DNA of 64,000 bases from M55B112 sp040903745 (GCA_040903745.1 JBBDUV010000100.1:15487-79486); one strand, 5' to 3'. Shown: positions 40,768 through 50,319, numbered from the stretch's first letter. Numbers and translations are program-made. Notes: generated by a model from the sequence alone, not told the origin.

Positions 40768-41403
40768 TCATTTTTTCGCACTCCATACAAGTGCATAATT
40801 TTCGTGGTGGAGGTACTCCAGGTCGAAGAGCTCCTCACCTCCACTGTTTACTACGTGACCGCGGATAAACCCGTTATCGGCAGGTTCGAAAGGCAGGATG
40901 GTGATCCCCTCCCTGAAATTCACATCCTGCTTGTCGCATATCTTAAAGAGCGCCTCTTTCGCACACCAGTGCAGGTAGAGATGAAACTTCCTGTTCTCCG
41001 GATCCTGTGTAAGCACCTCCCGCTTATTCATAAATTTATAGCCCAGCCTGCTAATCTTTCCCGACATATACTCCAGGTCGATCCCCACCCGCTTATCGGG
41101 ACTCACCAATATCGCGGTAAGGCTCCGGGAGTGGGAGATGCTGATATTGGCGCTTCCTCCGTTGATATAGGGTTTGTTTTCGGCATTGTAGGTAATCTTA
41201 GACTGATCTCCTTTCATGCTTTTTATCAGCGCCCGCACACTGAGCCACTCCAGTTTCCTGCTCAGACTCCTGAAACTCTCCAGTCTGGCCCACTCTGCCT
41301 TATCCAGTCGAACCATGGAGTAGAGCGTATCATAATCCTCCGTGATTTCCCAAACTCCAAGCAGACAATCGGGCTGTATTTCCGTCTTTAAAAATATTCC
41401 CAC
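40768..41403 (-). CDS. 4-prime-phosphopantetheinyl transferase superfamily protein
   Basis: 211 residues, Sfp/AcpT-like. Signature residues: VGIDLEYMSGKISRLGYKF (Mg-binding Asp) and WCAKEALFKI (Glu and Lys). Transfers the phosphopantetheine arm of CoA to carrier proteins. Which carrier protein it serves is not visible here. Fifth gene of the operon, frequently found beside gldD/gldE in this phylum. Confidence 0.88.
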   Translation of the reverse strand: MGIFLKTEIQPDCLLGVWEITEDYDTLYSMVRLDKAEWARLESFRSLSRKLEWLSVRALIKSMKGDQSKITYNAENKPYINGGSANISISHSRSLTAILVSPDKRVGIDLEYMSGKISRLGYKFMNKREVLTQDPENRKFHLYLHWCAKEALFKICDKQDVNFREGITILPFEPADNGFIRGHVVNSGGEELFDLEYLHHENYALVWSAKK

Positions 41404-41547
41404 AGAAACTGTTTTTCAAAACCTCATCAGTTACACATTCGTTTTGACCCGGCGAGGCAGTTGGTCGGCCGGCTATTTAAAAAAATCAATCCAGCGACCA
41501 GCAAATATTACAGGGTGCTAAACTAGTTAAAAGAACGGAACCTCGTA

Positions 41548-42114
41548 CTATTTCCATTGCACTGTTTCAATCATGTGTTCAATATCCTGTTTCACAAAAC
41601 GGATAATCGGATTGAGCGAATCCCTGTTTGTGGTGGTGTTGAAATAGAGTGATCCCCTCAAAAAATGATTCGTACTGTCGGTCAGGAAAAACTGCACGGT
41701 CGACGCAACATCTCCTGCCAGTTCGTACAGGATCCCGTACCTCCTGTTGTCTCTGTCGACAAACGGCACTTCCTGTATCCCATCGGCCCGCGAGGTGTGC
41801 TTGTATACCAGGGTACGTGTATCTGCAATATACTCATCCACCCTGCCATCCAGACTTTTATAGCTCAAATGCACGGTTCCGTCAAACTGCGGGAACCTGA
41901 TATCGTACCAGTAGGGTTCTGCGTTTTTTGATCGTACCGGCACCACCTCTGCATATGTGGGCACCTCAAATTCGTAGGGATCGGCCTCACCGAACAGCAC
42001 ATATTCCTTTTCCGGATAATCTACCCTGACGAAACCCGATGGCTTGGGAGTATACCTCCTATCGCATGCCAGTGCAACAATCAGTAAAGCAATCATCACT
42101 ATTCGCATCCTCAT
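41548..42114 (-). CDS. gldD: Gliding motility lipoprotein GldD
   Basis: 188 residues. Lipoprotein signal with Cys17 (IVALAC), then the GldD opening RRYTPKPSGFVRVDYPEKEY and later blocks YWYDIRFPQFDGTVHLSYK and YELAGDVASTVQFFLTDS. Required for gliding and type IX secretion in Flavobacterium; its exact role is unclear. In non-gliding Bacteroidota it is retained with the secretion system. Confidence 0.95.
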   Translation of the reverse strand: MRMRIVMIALLIVALACDRRYTPKPSGFVRVDYPEKEYVLFGEADPYEFEVPTYAEVVPVRSKNAEPYWYDIRFPQFDGTVHLSYKSLDGRVDEYIADTRTLVYKHTSRADGIQEVPFVDRDNRRYGILYELAGDVASTVQFFLTDSTNHFLRGSLYFNTTTNRDSLNPIIRFVKQDIEHMIETVQWK

Positions 42115-42251
42115 CTCAAAAGCGTGTTTTTATTTTTTAAAAGGCCATGTGCAACTCACCATGACAATCTATCGTAATTGCTTACATACAATTTTAAATA
42201 ATCATCATGCGCTGTGCATAGTTATCAAAAAGATAATCATGGCTCGATTCA

Positions 42252-43550
42252 TCATTTTATTTTCACCTGAACCTGTTTGATCCGGCGCTTATCCATATCG
42301 GTTACGGTAAACCTGATATTTTTACATTTAATTGTATCGTTGAGTCCGGGAAAATCTCCCTCCAGCTCAAGAATCAGTCCCGCAAGTGTTTCAGCCTCAC
42401 CACGCACATCCTCAAACAGCTCATCCTCCAGTTCGGTCACCTTAAAAAAATCGTTGAGCAGCGTCTTCCCGTCGAACAGGTAGGTATGCTCATCCAGCTT
42501 CCGGAAAAACTCCTCTGCCTCATCAGACTCGTCGGTGATCTCCCCCACCACCTCTTCAAGAATGTCCTCCATGGTAACGATTCCCTTCATACCGCCATAC
42601 TCATCGACCACGATGGCCAGGTGGATCTTTGTCTGCTGAAAATCCTGCAGCAGCTCATTGATCTTTTTCGCTTCTGGAACAAAGAAGGGGGGTCTGATCA
42701 GTGACTGCCATTCAAGGTCCTTCTTCTGTATGTGGGGCAGCAGGTCTTTCACATAGAGGATCCCTTTGATATTATCAGGTACCTCATCATGCACCGGGAT
42801 ACGCGAGTAGCCCGAATCGAGTATAATCTTTACCAGGTCACCCATGCTTGTTGTAATATTCACATTGGTCACATCCATCCTCGGCTTCATGATCTCCGAA
42901 GCCTCCAGGTTACTGAATTTCACGATCCCTTCCAGCATCTTTTTGTCCTCCGAAAAGACCCCTGTAGCTAGATCGAGTGCCTCGGAGAGGTCGTCCATCG
43001 AGATATTCTGCCGCTTTCTCGCCAGCCGTTTATTCATGATTGAAGATGACTTTGTAAGCAGGTAAACCAGTGGCCTGAAGATCCGTCCGGTGAAACGAAG
43101 CGGCATAGCCATCAGCCTTGTATAGGACAATGAAAACCGGTCGGCATACAGCTTTGGAAAGATCTCCCCGAAAAGCAGGATCACCACTGCGATGATGACC
43201 AGTTGCAGGATAAATCCGGCCACCGGGGCAGCCGAGGCGTTGATCAGTCCGGAGGTAATAAATCCCGCGAGAATAATGATCGCCACATTAATGAAATTAT
43301 TGGTAATCAGTATATTGGATAGCAACTCCTCCGGCTTATCCAACAGTTGCATTATCAGCTTGCTCTTGCGCGAATCGCTCTCCTCCAATGCTTCTGTTTC
43401 GTCGGGGGAGAGCGAGAAGAATGCCAGCTCGGAGCCTGAAACCAGTGCCGAGCACAACAACAAACCCACCATCACTATCAGCTGAAATACCGCGGCTGAA
43501 GTGATGGGCTGAAATACCAATTGCAGAAATGGGTCCATTTGCATTTCCAA
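42252..43550 (-). CDS. gldE: Gliding motility-associated CNNM/CBS protein GldE
   Basis: 432 residues of the HlyC/CorC (CNNM) family: an N-terminal CNNM domain with about four TM helices (to about 170), a CBS pair (about 205-330: MKPRMDVTNVNI, YSRIPVHDE, FVPEAKKINELL, AIVVDEYGGMKGIVTMEDI) and a C-terminal transporter-associated domain. GldE partly overlaps GldD in function. It follows ssb by 23 bp and precedes gldD. Confidence 0.95.
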   Translation of the reverse strand: MEMQMDPFLQLVFQPITSAAVFQLIVMVGLLLCSALVSGSELAFFSLSPDETEALEESDSRKSKLIMQLLDKPEELLSNILITNNFINVAIIILAGFITSGLINASAAPVAGFILQLVIIAVVILLFGEIFPKLYADRFSLSYTRLMAMPLRFTGRIFRPLVYLLTKSSSIMNKRLARKRQNISMDDLSEALDLATGVFSEDKKMLEGIVKFSNLEASEIMKPRMDVTNVNITTSMGDLVKIILDSGYSRIPVHDEVPDNIKGILYVKDLLPHIQKKDLEWQSLIRPPFFVPEAKKINELLQDFQQTKIHLAIVVDEYGGMKGIVTMEDILEEVVGEITDESDEAEEFFRKLDEHTYLFDGKTLLNDFFKVTELEDELFEDVRGEAETLAGLILELEGDFPGLNDTIKCKNIRFTVTDMDKRRIKQVQVKIK

Positions 43551-43573
43551 AACCTGGTCAGTGGATCATTAAA

Positions 43574-44272
43574 CTAAAACGGCAGATCATCCGACGCATT
43601 GCCGGGACCTTCAAGACCGGGGTCTGTTCCACCGGCAGAGGATGATTGCTGGGTTGACTGGTTGTCAGGGGCTGGCCGGGACCGCTGCTGCTGATCGCCG
43701 GACCGACTGTCACTGCCCTGTTGCGGGGAGCTGCTATTCTCCTGCTGGGGGTTGGCCTGCTGCTGATCGCCTGACTGACTGTCACTGCCCTGTTGCGGGG
43801 AGCTGCTGTCATCCTCCTGGCGGTCGGTCGGCTGTTGCTGATCGCTGGTTGGCTGCTGATCGCCAGCTTGCTGCTGACTACCGGAGGAACTGCTGCTGCC
43901 CTGTTGATTGTAGCCGCTACCATCCTGCTGCGGATCGTTATCCGCCCGACGTCCCAGCATCTGCATGTTATCGCCGACGATCTCGGTGATATATCGTTTG
44001 ATCCCCTCCCTGTCATCGTACGACCGGCTGCGGATCCTTCCTTCAATAAACAGCTGTGCCCCTTTCTTTACATATTGCTCGGCAACTTTTGCCAGACCTC
44101 TCCATAACACGATGTTGTGCCACTCGGTCTGCTCGACCTTCTCTCCGTCCCTGTTTCTGTAAACTTCACTTGTTGCCAGCGGAAACTTGCAAACGGGGGT
44201 GTTTTCATCCAGATACCGCGTTTCGGGATCCTTACCGACGTTTCCAACCAGGATAACTTTGTTAACTGCCAT
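43574..44272 (-). CDS. ssb: Single-stranded DNA-binding protein with expanded linker
   Basis: 232 residues, longer than typical Bacteroidota SSB. OB fold at about 1-105 (VNKVILVGNVGKDPETRYL, EWHNIVLWRGLAKVAEQYVKKG), then about 120 residues of Gln, Ser, Gly, Asp and Pro, and the conserved acidic tip DDLPF that binds partner repair proteins. The linker has an internal duplication (SSSPQQGSDSQSGDQQQ and SSSPQQGSDSRSGDQQQ). Second gene of the operon. Confidence 0.95.
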   Translation of the reverse strand: MAVNKVILVGNVGKDPETRYLDENTPVCKFPLATSEVYRNRDGEKVEQTEWHNIVLWRGLAKVAEQYVKKGAQLFIEGRIRSRSYDDREGIKRYITEIVGDNMQMLGRRADNDPQQDGSGYNQQGSSSSSGSQQQAGDQQPTSDQQQPTDRQEDDSSSPQQGSDSQSGDQQQANPQQENSSSPQQGSDSRSGDQQQRSRPAPDNQSTQQSSSAGGTDPGLEGPGNASDDLPF

Positions 44273-44317
44273 ATTGCTTTTCTGTTTTGAACTTCAAAGA
44301 TACAAATTTGTGAGAAC

Positions 44318-45517
44318 TTACCCCTTCTGATCGGGAGGAAGTTCTAGATACCTGTCGATGAGCCGTGGCAACGGGTGATCGCCGATCTCCCCGAAGCGTA
44401 CTTTTTTCCAATTTTTTCGCGGGACGTAACCGTCCCTCACAATTCGCAGGTGCACGAACCGCGCTGTAATGGTACGGTGGGTAAGCTGGTGCACGACCGG
44501 TTCAGAGACGAACGTAATCTCAAATCCACGATCCCCCGGTCCAACAAATTTTCCGATCTTCTCCTCCATATCTTCGTAGCGCACCAGGTCGTCATCCTCG
44601 ATCAGTGGAAACTCAAACAGCTGCTTCCAGATATCGTTGCCGGTACGCTGCTGTATATAGGTGTAACCGGAATGGGAGATGACCAGGTAGGTGAAGTACC
44701 GCCTTTTCACTGCTGTTTTCTTAAGTTTCACAGGGTATTGGTCAACACTGTTATTGCTGAACGCCAGGCATTGGGTGTTGAGCGGACAGGCGGGGCAGTT
44801 GGGGATGGGCGGGGCAGGGGAAGGGGATGCCGAAAGCGGTGCCGGCGAAGAGTGGAAAGCCGGTGAGGGAGCAAAGGGGGCAGTGGAGGAAGCAGTGGAG
44901 GAAGCCTTCGATGAAGAGGTAGCGGAGCGGGAAGAAAGCCCCCGGGCCGGGATACATTGCAGGGCGCCGAACTCCATGATGGCCTGGTTGTACTCGCCGG
45001 GCTGTGTGCGGTCGAGCAGCTCCCCTGCAAGTTCCATGATGATCCTTTCTCCTGCTGATGTATTCACAGGTTCATCGATGGCAAAAAGCCGGCTGAGCAC
45101 CCGTGCCACGTTCCCGTCGACTACCGCTACCGGTTCGTTAAAAGCAATAGAAGCTACGGCTGCAGCTGTGTACTCCCCTACCCCTTTTAACTTCAGGAGC
45201 GAGTCGCGATCACCCGGGAAAACTCCACCGAAATCATTCACGACCTGGCGGGCAGCGGCAAGCAGGTTGCGGGCCCTGGAATAGTAACCGAGACCCTGCC
45301 AAAGCTTCATCACCTCCTGCTCGTCGGCAGCGGCCAGGACATAGATGTCGGGGTACTGCACCACAAACCTGTTGTAATAGGAGAGTCCCTGGCTGACGCG
45401 TGTCTGTTGGAGGATTACCTCCGAGAGCCAGATGCGGTATGGGTCGTTCTCCTCCCTCCAGGGCAAACTTCTCTTGTTTTTTTTATACCAGTTTGTGATT
45501 ATATTGCTTATTTTCAT
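44318..45517 (-). CDS. mutY: A/G-specific adenine glycosylase with insertion in the Fe-S loop
   Basis: 399 residues. Removes adenine mispaired with 8-oxoguanine. Catalytic Glu33 (SEVILQQTRV), helix-hairpin-helix LKGVGEYTAAA (110-120) and catalytic Asp134 (VVDGNVARVL) are intact; the C-terminal NUDIX-like domain (about 265-395) is present. The 4Fe-4S cysteines are Cys188, Cys241, Cys244 and Cys250: the usual C-x6-C-x2-C-x5-C has become C-x52-C-x2-C-x5-C because about 46 Ser/Ala/Pro residues sit in the first spacing. First gene of the six-gene operon, divergent from HU. Confidence 0.94.
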   Translation of the reverse strand: MKISNIITNWYKKNKRSLPWREENDPYRIWLSEVILQQTRVSQGLSYYNRFVVQYPDIYVLAAADEQEVMKLWQGLGYYSRARNLLAAARQVVNDFGGVFPGDRDSLLKLKGVGEYTAAAVASIAFNEPVAVVDGNVARVLSRLFAIDEPVNTSAGERIIMELAGELLDRTQPGEYNQAIMEFGALQCIPARGLSSRSATSSSKASSTASSTAPFAPSPAFHSSPAPLSASPSPAPPIPNCPACPLNTQCLAFSNNSVDQYPVKLKKTAVKRRYFTYLVISHSGYTYIQQRTGNDIWKQLFEFPLIEDDDLVRYEDMEEKIGKFVGPGDRGFEITFVSEPVVHQLTHRTITARFVHLRIVRDGYVPRKNWKKVRFGEIGDHPLPRLIDRYLELPPDQKG

Positions 45518-45574
45518 TATATTCGTTGTCTCACTTGCAAAATCATACCGGAAAATAAAATTAATTCAATTCGG

Positions 45575-45606
45575 TTGTAATTAATTATTAAAAACAATTA
45601 TATTTG
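45575..45606 (+). promoter_or_regulatory. Promoter for the HU gene
   Basis: TTG (45575-45577), 21-bp spacer, TATATTTG (45599-45606): a textbook Bacteroidota promoter. Leader to the HU ATG is about 50 nt. Confidence 0.7.
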
Positions 45607-45660
45607 CACATTGAAAATAACAAAATAACGTAATATATTGATAATTAAAGGTTTTAAAAA

Positions 45661-45945
45661 ATGACTAAAGCAGACATTGTTAACGAAATCTCCAAGAACA
45701 CTGGAATTGAAAAAGTAACTGTTCAGAAAACAGTTGAAGCATTCATGGAATCGGTGAAAGATTCTTTAAGTGACAATAAAAACGTATACCTCAGGGGTTT
45801 TGGAAGTTTTATTGTTAAGAAAAGAGCTGAGAAAACGGCCAGGAATATCTCCAAAAACACCAAGATCATTATTCCTGAACATTTTATTCCATCCTTCAAG
45901 CCTGCAAAAACGTTTGTCAACAAAGTGAAGACAAACGTAAAGTAA
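45661..45945 (+). CDS. HU/IHF-family DNA-binding protein
   Basis: 94 residues with the HU fold: helical dimer body MTKADIVNEISKNTGIEK, beta arm FGSFIVKKRAEKTARN, and FKPAKTFVNKV at the end. Bends and compacts DNA. It is followed 21 bp later by the mS38-like micro-gene and a terminator, forming a two-gene unit. Confidence 0.94.
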   Translation: MTKADIVNEISKNTGIEKVTVQKTVEAFMESVKDSLSDNKNVYLRGFGSFIVKKRAEKTARNISKNTKIIIPEHFIPSFKPAKTFVNKVKTNVK

Positions 45946-45966
45946 TTTACTGATAATATTTCTATT

Positions 45967-46059
45967 ATGCCTAGCGGAAAAAAAAGAAAGAGACATAAAA
46001 TGGCTACCCATAAGCGCAAAAAGCGTTTAAGGAAGAACAGGCACAAGAAGAGGAAATAA
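45967..46059 (+). CDS. AURKAIP1/COX24-domain (mS38-like) micro-protein
   Basis: 30 residues: MPSGKKRKRHKMATHKRKK and then RLRKNRHKKRK, almost all Lys, Arg and His. This matches the short AURKAIP1/COX24 (DUF1713) proteins of Bacteroidota, related to the mitochondrial small-subunit protein mS38. Its length and charge suggest a ribosome-bound peptide. It lies between HU and a strong terminator and is easily missed by gene callers. Confidence 0.82.
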   Translation: MPSGKKRKRHKMATHKRKKRLRKNRHKKRK

Positions 46060-46087
46060 CCATTTCGCTCTTACATAATACGATGGT

Positions 46088-46122
46088 AAACCTAAGGTGA
46101 TCTGCACCTTAGGTTTATTTCT
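46088..46122 (+). terminator. Terminator after the HU unit
   Basis: Perfect 12-bp stem AAACCTAAGGTG / CACCTTAGGTTT with a 5-nt loop (46088-46116), followed by ATTTCT. It separates the HU/mS38-like unit from the ribonuclease gene. Confidence 0.85.
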
Positions 46123-46159
46123 GTTAAGTTAATACGACAGTTATTAAAGATATTCAATT

Positions 46160-47719
46160 GTGAGCAGTGAATTGATCATTAAAGCCTCGGAAAAAGAGGT
46201 TTCAATTGCTCTGCTGGAAGATAAAAGACTTGTTGAGCTAAACCGCTCAAAACCAGAACAAAAATTCTCGGTTGGCGATATCTATCTTGCCAGGGTTAAA
46301 AAGGTGATGCCAAGTTTAAATGCCGCATTTATTAATGTTGGTTATGAAAAGGATGCGTTTTTGCATTACCTCGACCTCGGACCCCAATTCAATACCCTTG
46401 GAAAATATGTGACGCAGTCGCTTGGTAGAAAAGGGCGTACGCTTGCTGTATCCAAATTTCGGCGGGAGAAGGACATCAATAAACACGGTAAGATCAACGA
46501 GGTATTGAAGTCGGGACAACATGTGATTGTTCAGGTGGCCAAGGAGCCTATCTCCACGAAAGGGCCGCGGCTGACTTCAGAGATATCCATTGCAGGGAGG
46601 AATTTGGTATTGATGCCATTTTCAGATAAGGTTTCCATTTCATCCAAGATCGAGACACAGGAGGAGCGTGACAGGCTCAGGAACCTGATAACCAGTATTC
46701 GTCCGAAGAATTATGGGGTGATCGTGCGCACCGTGGCGGAAAAGACCAGGGTGGCAGAGTTGGATGCGGAGCTGCGCGGACTGGTGGAGAAATTTGAAAG
46801 TGCTTTTGAGAGTATCAATATTCGCAATCTGCCCCAGCTGGTACAGGAGGAGCAAAGTCGGGCGATCTCTGTGATCAGGGACCACCTGAATGGGAATTTT
46901 GAGAATATATTCATCGATCACAATGAAGTATACCAGGAGGTAAAACAATATATCGGCGATGTGGCGCCGGAGAAGGAGAAGATCGTTAAGTTGTATAAGG
47001 GAGGCCAGTCGATTTTTGAGAAATTCGAAATCGAACGGCAGATCAAAGCTACATTCGGTAATACAGTTTCTTTTAAGCAGGGTGCTTACCTGATCATAGA
47101 ACACACCGAGGCGCTGCATGTTATTGATGTGAACAGCGGTAACAGGGCCAAGTCGGGACTCGACCAGGAGGCCAACGCTACTGAGGTGAACCTGGCCGCA
47201 GCCGATGAGATTGCACGTCAGCTAAGGCTGCGCGATATGGGTGGTATCATCGTGGTCGACTTTATTGATATGCACAGGGCCGAGAACAAACAGAAGTTGT
47301 TTAATCACATGAAGGATGTAATGGCACGCGATAGGACCAAGCACAACATCCTTCCCCTAAGCAAGTTCGGCATTATGCAGATTACCCGTCAGCGTGTCAG
47401 GCCCGAGATGCATGTGGATACTGCGGAGACCTGTCCCACCTGCACCGGAACCGGTAAGATCCAGCCGGCAATACTGCTGGAGGACAACCTCAAGGTGGAA
47501 CTGGAGAACCTGATTAGATCCAATGGACTTAAGAGGGTTACCCTACAGGTACATCCATTCTTTGCCGCCTACCTGGAGAAGGGATTCAAGTCGATCATCA
47601 AAAAATGGCGACGCGAGATGAGGTGCAAAATCAACCTGATGGGGCTCGACTCCTGCACCTACCTGGAGTATGTGATTCTCGATGAAAATGGCGAGGAGCT
47701 GTTCCGACGCACCAAGTAA
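46160..47719 (+). CDS. rng: Ribonuclease E/G family protein
   Basis: 519 residues from GTG. S1 domain (about 35-125), catalytic core with metal-binding Asp residues in HVIDVNSGNRAK and GGIIVVDFIDM, and the zinc-link CPTCTGTGK. No long C-terminal scaffold, so it is RNase G-like rather than RNase E-like. Processes rRNA and degrades mRNA. HU and this gene are adjacent in many Bacteroidota. Confidence 0.94.
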   Translation: MSSELIIKASEKEVSIALLEDKRLVELNRSKPEQKFSVGDIYLARVKKVMPSLNAAFINVGYEKDAFLHYLDLGPQFNTLGKYVTQSLGRKGRTLAVSKFRREKDINKHGKINEVLKSGQHVIVQVAKEPISTKGPRLTSEISIAGRNLVLMPFSDKVSISSKIETQEERDRLRNLITSIRPKNYGVIVRTVAEKTRVAELDAELRGLVEKFESAFESINIRNLPQLVQEEQSRAISVIRDHLNGNFENIFIDHNEVYQEVKQYIGDVAPEKEKIVKLYKGGQSIFEKFEIERQIKATFGNTVSFKQGAYLIIEHTEALHVIDVNSGNRAKSGLDQEANATEVNLAAADEIARQLRLRDMGGIIVVDFIDMHRAENKQKLFNHMKDVMARDRTKHNILPLSKFGIMQITRQRVRPEMHVDTAETCPTCTGTGKIQPAILLEDNLKVELENLIRSNGLKRVTLQVHPFFAAYLEKGFKSIIKKWRREMRCKINLMGLDSCTYLEYVILDENGEELFRRTK

Positions 47720-48286
47720 GATTTTTGGCGCATGCGTACCAAACCATTTTACGGTACCTCTTCCATTTGCCTCGCATTAAGCCATATTACATCGAACGAA
47801 TTGAAGGCAGATGCTGGGTTTCGTCTTCCTAAACGTTTCCGTTCGGTTCATTGTATGTATCAATCCATAAAGTCCAATAGCCACATTATGTGTGCAGAAC
47901 TGTAGGCAAACTGTCTCACTGCAAATACGCAGTACGGATTAAATTCGGGACCTGTCAGCTCACTGAACAATTGTCTGTTTTTGCGGTTTTATGCAGGAAA
48001 TCCTGTTTATTTTCATTTACTGTTGTAATTTTGGAGGCAATTCTGCGACAAATAGTTCATGAATGGATATAATGAGAATGAATACATTGTAAACATACAG
48101 TTTGCAGCATCTGTGAGATGAACCCCTCATCATTGGGAATAGATATATATAGTTTTGTATACCTGACACATATGATCGACGCAAAGGGTATTGATGCCTC
48201 ATCATTGGGAATAGATATTTATAGTATTGTATATCATATATTTAAATAAATAATTTATACAGATAACCCCATAAAATTATATAATT
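47720..48286. other. Intergenic region with two copies of the CCTCATCATTGG motif
   Basis: No gene. At 48121-48145 and 48193-48217 the motif CCTCATCATTGGGAATAGAT occurs twice, 72 bp apart, each followed by a similar AT tail (TATATAGTTTTGTATA and TTTATAGTATTGTATA). The TAGTTTTG (48150-48157) in the first copy also fits TAnnTTTG. Confidence 0.55.
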
Positions 48287-50308
48287 GTGAAAAAGAGTCT
48301 GATTTTTCTCTCCGCCATTATTTTTTCCATGGTTACCTGGGCGCAACCAATCGATCCTGTTTCCTGGAATTTTTCTACTGTGCAGACGGGCGCCCAAACC
48401 TTTGAGTTGGTCTTTGAAGCGAAGATCGATCCTCCGTGGCACCTCTATTCAGCCTATGTGCCGGAAAACGGCCCGATCCCCACCCGGCCCCATTTTGAAG
48501 AGATGGAGGGCTTCAAGGTAGTCGGCGAATTGGTTGAAGTGACCAAACCGAAGGTCAAGTTCGATGAGGGGTTCAGGATGGATATTGGCACCATCGCGGG
48601 AAGGGCCGAATTCAGGCAGGAGGTGCAAATCGCCGGTTCTGAGGCGACCATTACCGGAGAGGTGGAGTACCAGGTATGCGACGATTCAAACTGTCTTCCA
48701 CCGGCCTACGAAGAGTTTTCTTTTCGGCTGAACGCTTCTTCTGACCAGGCAGTTGCAGATGGTGGAGGCGGTGCAGCTGCTACTGCAGGTGCTGGCAGCG
48801 ATCCCGCAACGCAACTCTCGCAGTCACCTACCTCTGCACAATCGGGATTTAATGCATCCGTTGCCGATGAAAGATCGCTGTGGCGCTTCTTCTGGATCGC
48901 CTTTGGAGCAGGGCTGTTGGCATTGCTGACCCCCTGTGTGTTTCCCATGATTCCAATGACGGTTAGTTTCTTTATGCAGGGAAGTGAGAACCGTGCGAGA
49001 AGTGTGTTTCGCGGTGCGGTATTCGGTCTGTCGATCATAGCGATCTATACACTTCTTGGTGTGGTAGTTAGCCTGACCAACCTGGGACCTGATGCAGCCA
49101 ACGCATTGAGTACGCACTGGGTGCCGAACCTGATCTTCTTTCTGCTTTTTGTCATATTTGCATTTTCTTTCTTCGGCATGTTCGAACTGGTGCTCCCCAC
49201 GAAATGGGTTAACAAAGCCGACCAGGGCGCTGATAAGGGCGGGCTGGCTGGGGCCTTCTTCATGGCGCTCACCACCGTACTGGTCTCCTTTTCATGTACC
49301 GGTCCGATTGTTGGAGCTTTGCTCGTAGAGGCTGCCGGCGGACTGGCACTGAAGCCAATTTTAGGAATGTTTGGATTTGCGCTGGCCTTTGCCATCCCGT
49401 TCACCCTCTTCGCTATTTTCCCTTCTTTGTTAAAGGGGTTGCCCAAATCGGGCGGATGGCTGAACAGCGTCAAGGTAGTACTCGGCTTTATCGTACTTGC
49501 TTTCAGCATGAAGTTCCTGCAGCCATTGGATCCTACGCACAACATTATCAGCCGTGAGGCGGTACTGATCGTCTGGACGATCCTCTTCTTCCTGATGGGG
49601 TTATATTTTCTTGGAAAGCTCAAGTTCGCGCACGACACTGACCTTCCGTATGTCTCTGTACCACGACTCCTGCTGGCTATCGCTGCCTTTGTCTTTGCTA
49701 TATTTATTTTCATGGGACTATTTGGCACGCAACTGAAGATGATGGCTCCGCTGCTGCCCCCTAAGTCACCCGCCTGGATTGATCTGACACAGTTCCACGG
49801 GCAGGCGGCAGTTGCCCCTTCCGACAGGTCGGAGGAGTGTTCACCCGTGAAGCACACCAATGAGTTTTATACGCAGTATGGGCTGACCTCCTTCTATGAT
49901 CTTGAGGAGGGACTGGCATGTGCAGAGAAGACCGGGAAGCCGGTGTTTCTGGATTTCACCGGACGGTTTTGTTCAAATTGCAAGAAGATGGAGGCGGTGG
50001 TATGGTCCGACCCGGGGGTGCAGTCGATGCTCCGGAATGATTTTGTCCTGATCTCACTCTATACCGATGTGAACAAAAAACTTCCTGAAGAGGAGTGGTA
50101 CACTTCCCAAATAGATGGAAAAGTAAAGAAAACCATTGGTCAGCAAAACGTCGATTACGAGATCGCGATGTTTCAGACGAATACCGTGCCGCTGTATGTG
50201 ATCATGGACAGTGAGGGAAATGTGGTGAACCAGCCGCGGGGTACGGACCTGGATATTGCGAGCTATACCGCCTGGATGAAGGAGGGGTTGGAATTGGCTA
50301 CCGAATAA
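48287..50308 (+). CDS. dsbD: Thiol:disulfide interchange protein DsbD
   Basis: 673 residues from GTG. Signal peptide (1-19), N-terminal periplasmic domain with the CDDSNC pair (about 130), a Gly/Ala/Ser-rich linker (about 155-200), the CcdA-like membrane domain with about eight TM helices (LLTPCVFPMIPM, SFSCTGPIVGAL), and a C-terminal thioredoxin domain with CSNC (about 560). Carries electrons from cytoplasmic thioredoxin to periplasmic thiols. Complete three-domain form. Confidence 0.94.
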   Translation: MKKSLIFLSAIIFSMVTWAQPIDPVSWNFSTVQTGAQTFELVFEAKIDPPWHLYSAYVPENGPIPTRPHFEEMEGFKVVGELVEVTKPKVKFDEGFRMDIGTIAGRAEFRQEVQIAGSEATITGEVEYQVCDDSNCLPPAYEEFSFRLNASSDQAVADGGGGAAATAGAGSDPATQLSQSPTSAQSGFNASVADERSLWRFFWIAFGAGLLALLTPCVFPMIPMTVSFFMQGSENRARSVFRGAVFGLSIIAIYTLLGVVVSLTNLGPDAANALSTHWVPNLIFFLLFVIFAFSFFGMFELVLPTKWVNKADQGADKGGLAGAFFMALTTVLVSFSCTGPIVGALLVEAAGGLALKPILGMFGFALAFAIPFTLFAIFPSLLKGLPKSGGWLNSVKVVLGFIVLAFSMKFLQPLDPTHNIISREAVLIVWTILFFLMGLYFLGKLKFAHDTDLPYVSVPRLLLAIAAFVFAIFIFMGLFGTQLKMMAPLLPPKSPAWIDLTQFHGQAAVAPSDRSEECSPVKHTNEFYTQYGLTSFYDLEEGLACAEKTGKPVFLDFTGRFCSNCKKMEAVVWSDPGVQSMLRNDFVLISLYTDVNKKLPEEEWYTSQIDGKVKKTIGQQNVDYEIAMFQTNTVPLYVIMDSEGNVVNQPRGTDLDIASYTAWMKEGLELATE

Positions 50309-50319
50309 TATCGAAATAT

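Noticed and set aside
48121..48160. CCTCATCATTGG copies as complete promoters
   Set aside because: TTG to TAGTTTTG spacing is only 14 bp in the first copy, shorter than expected, and the second copy lacks a full -7 match.
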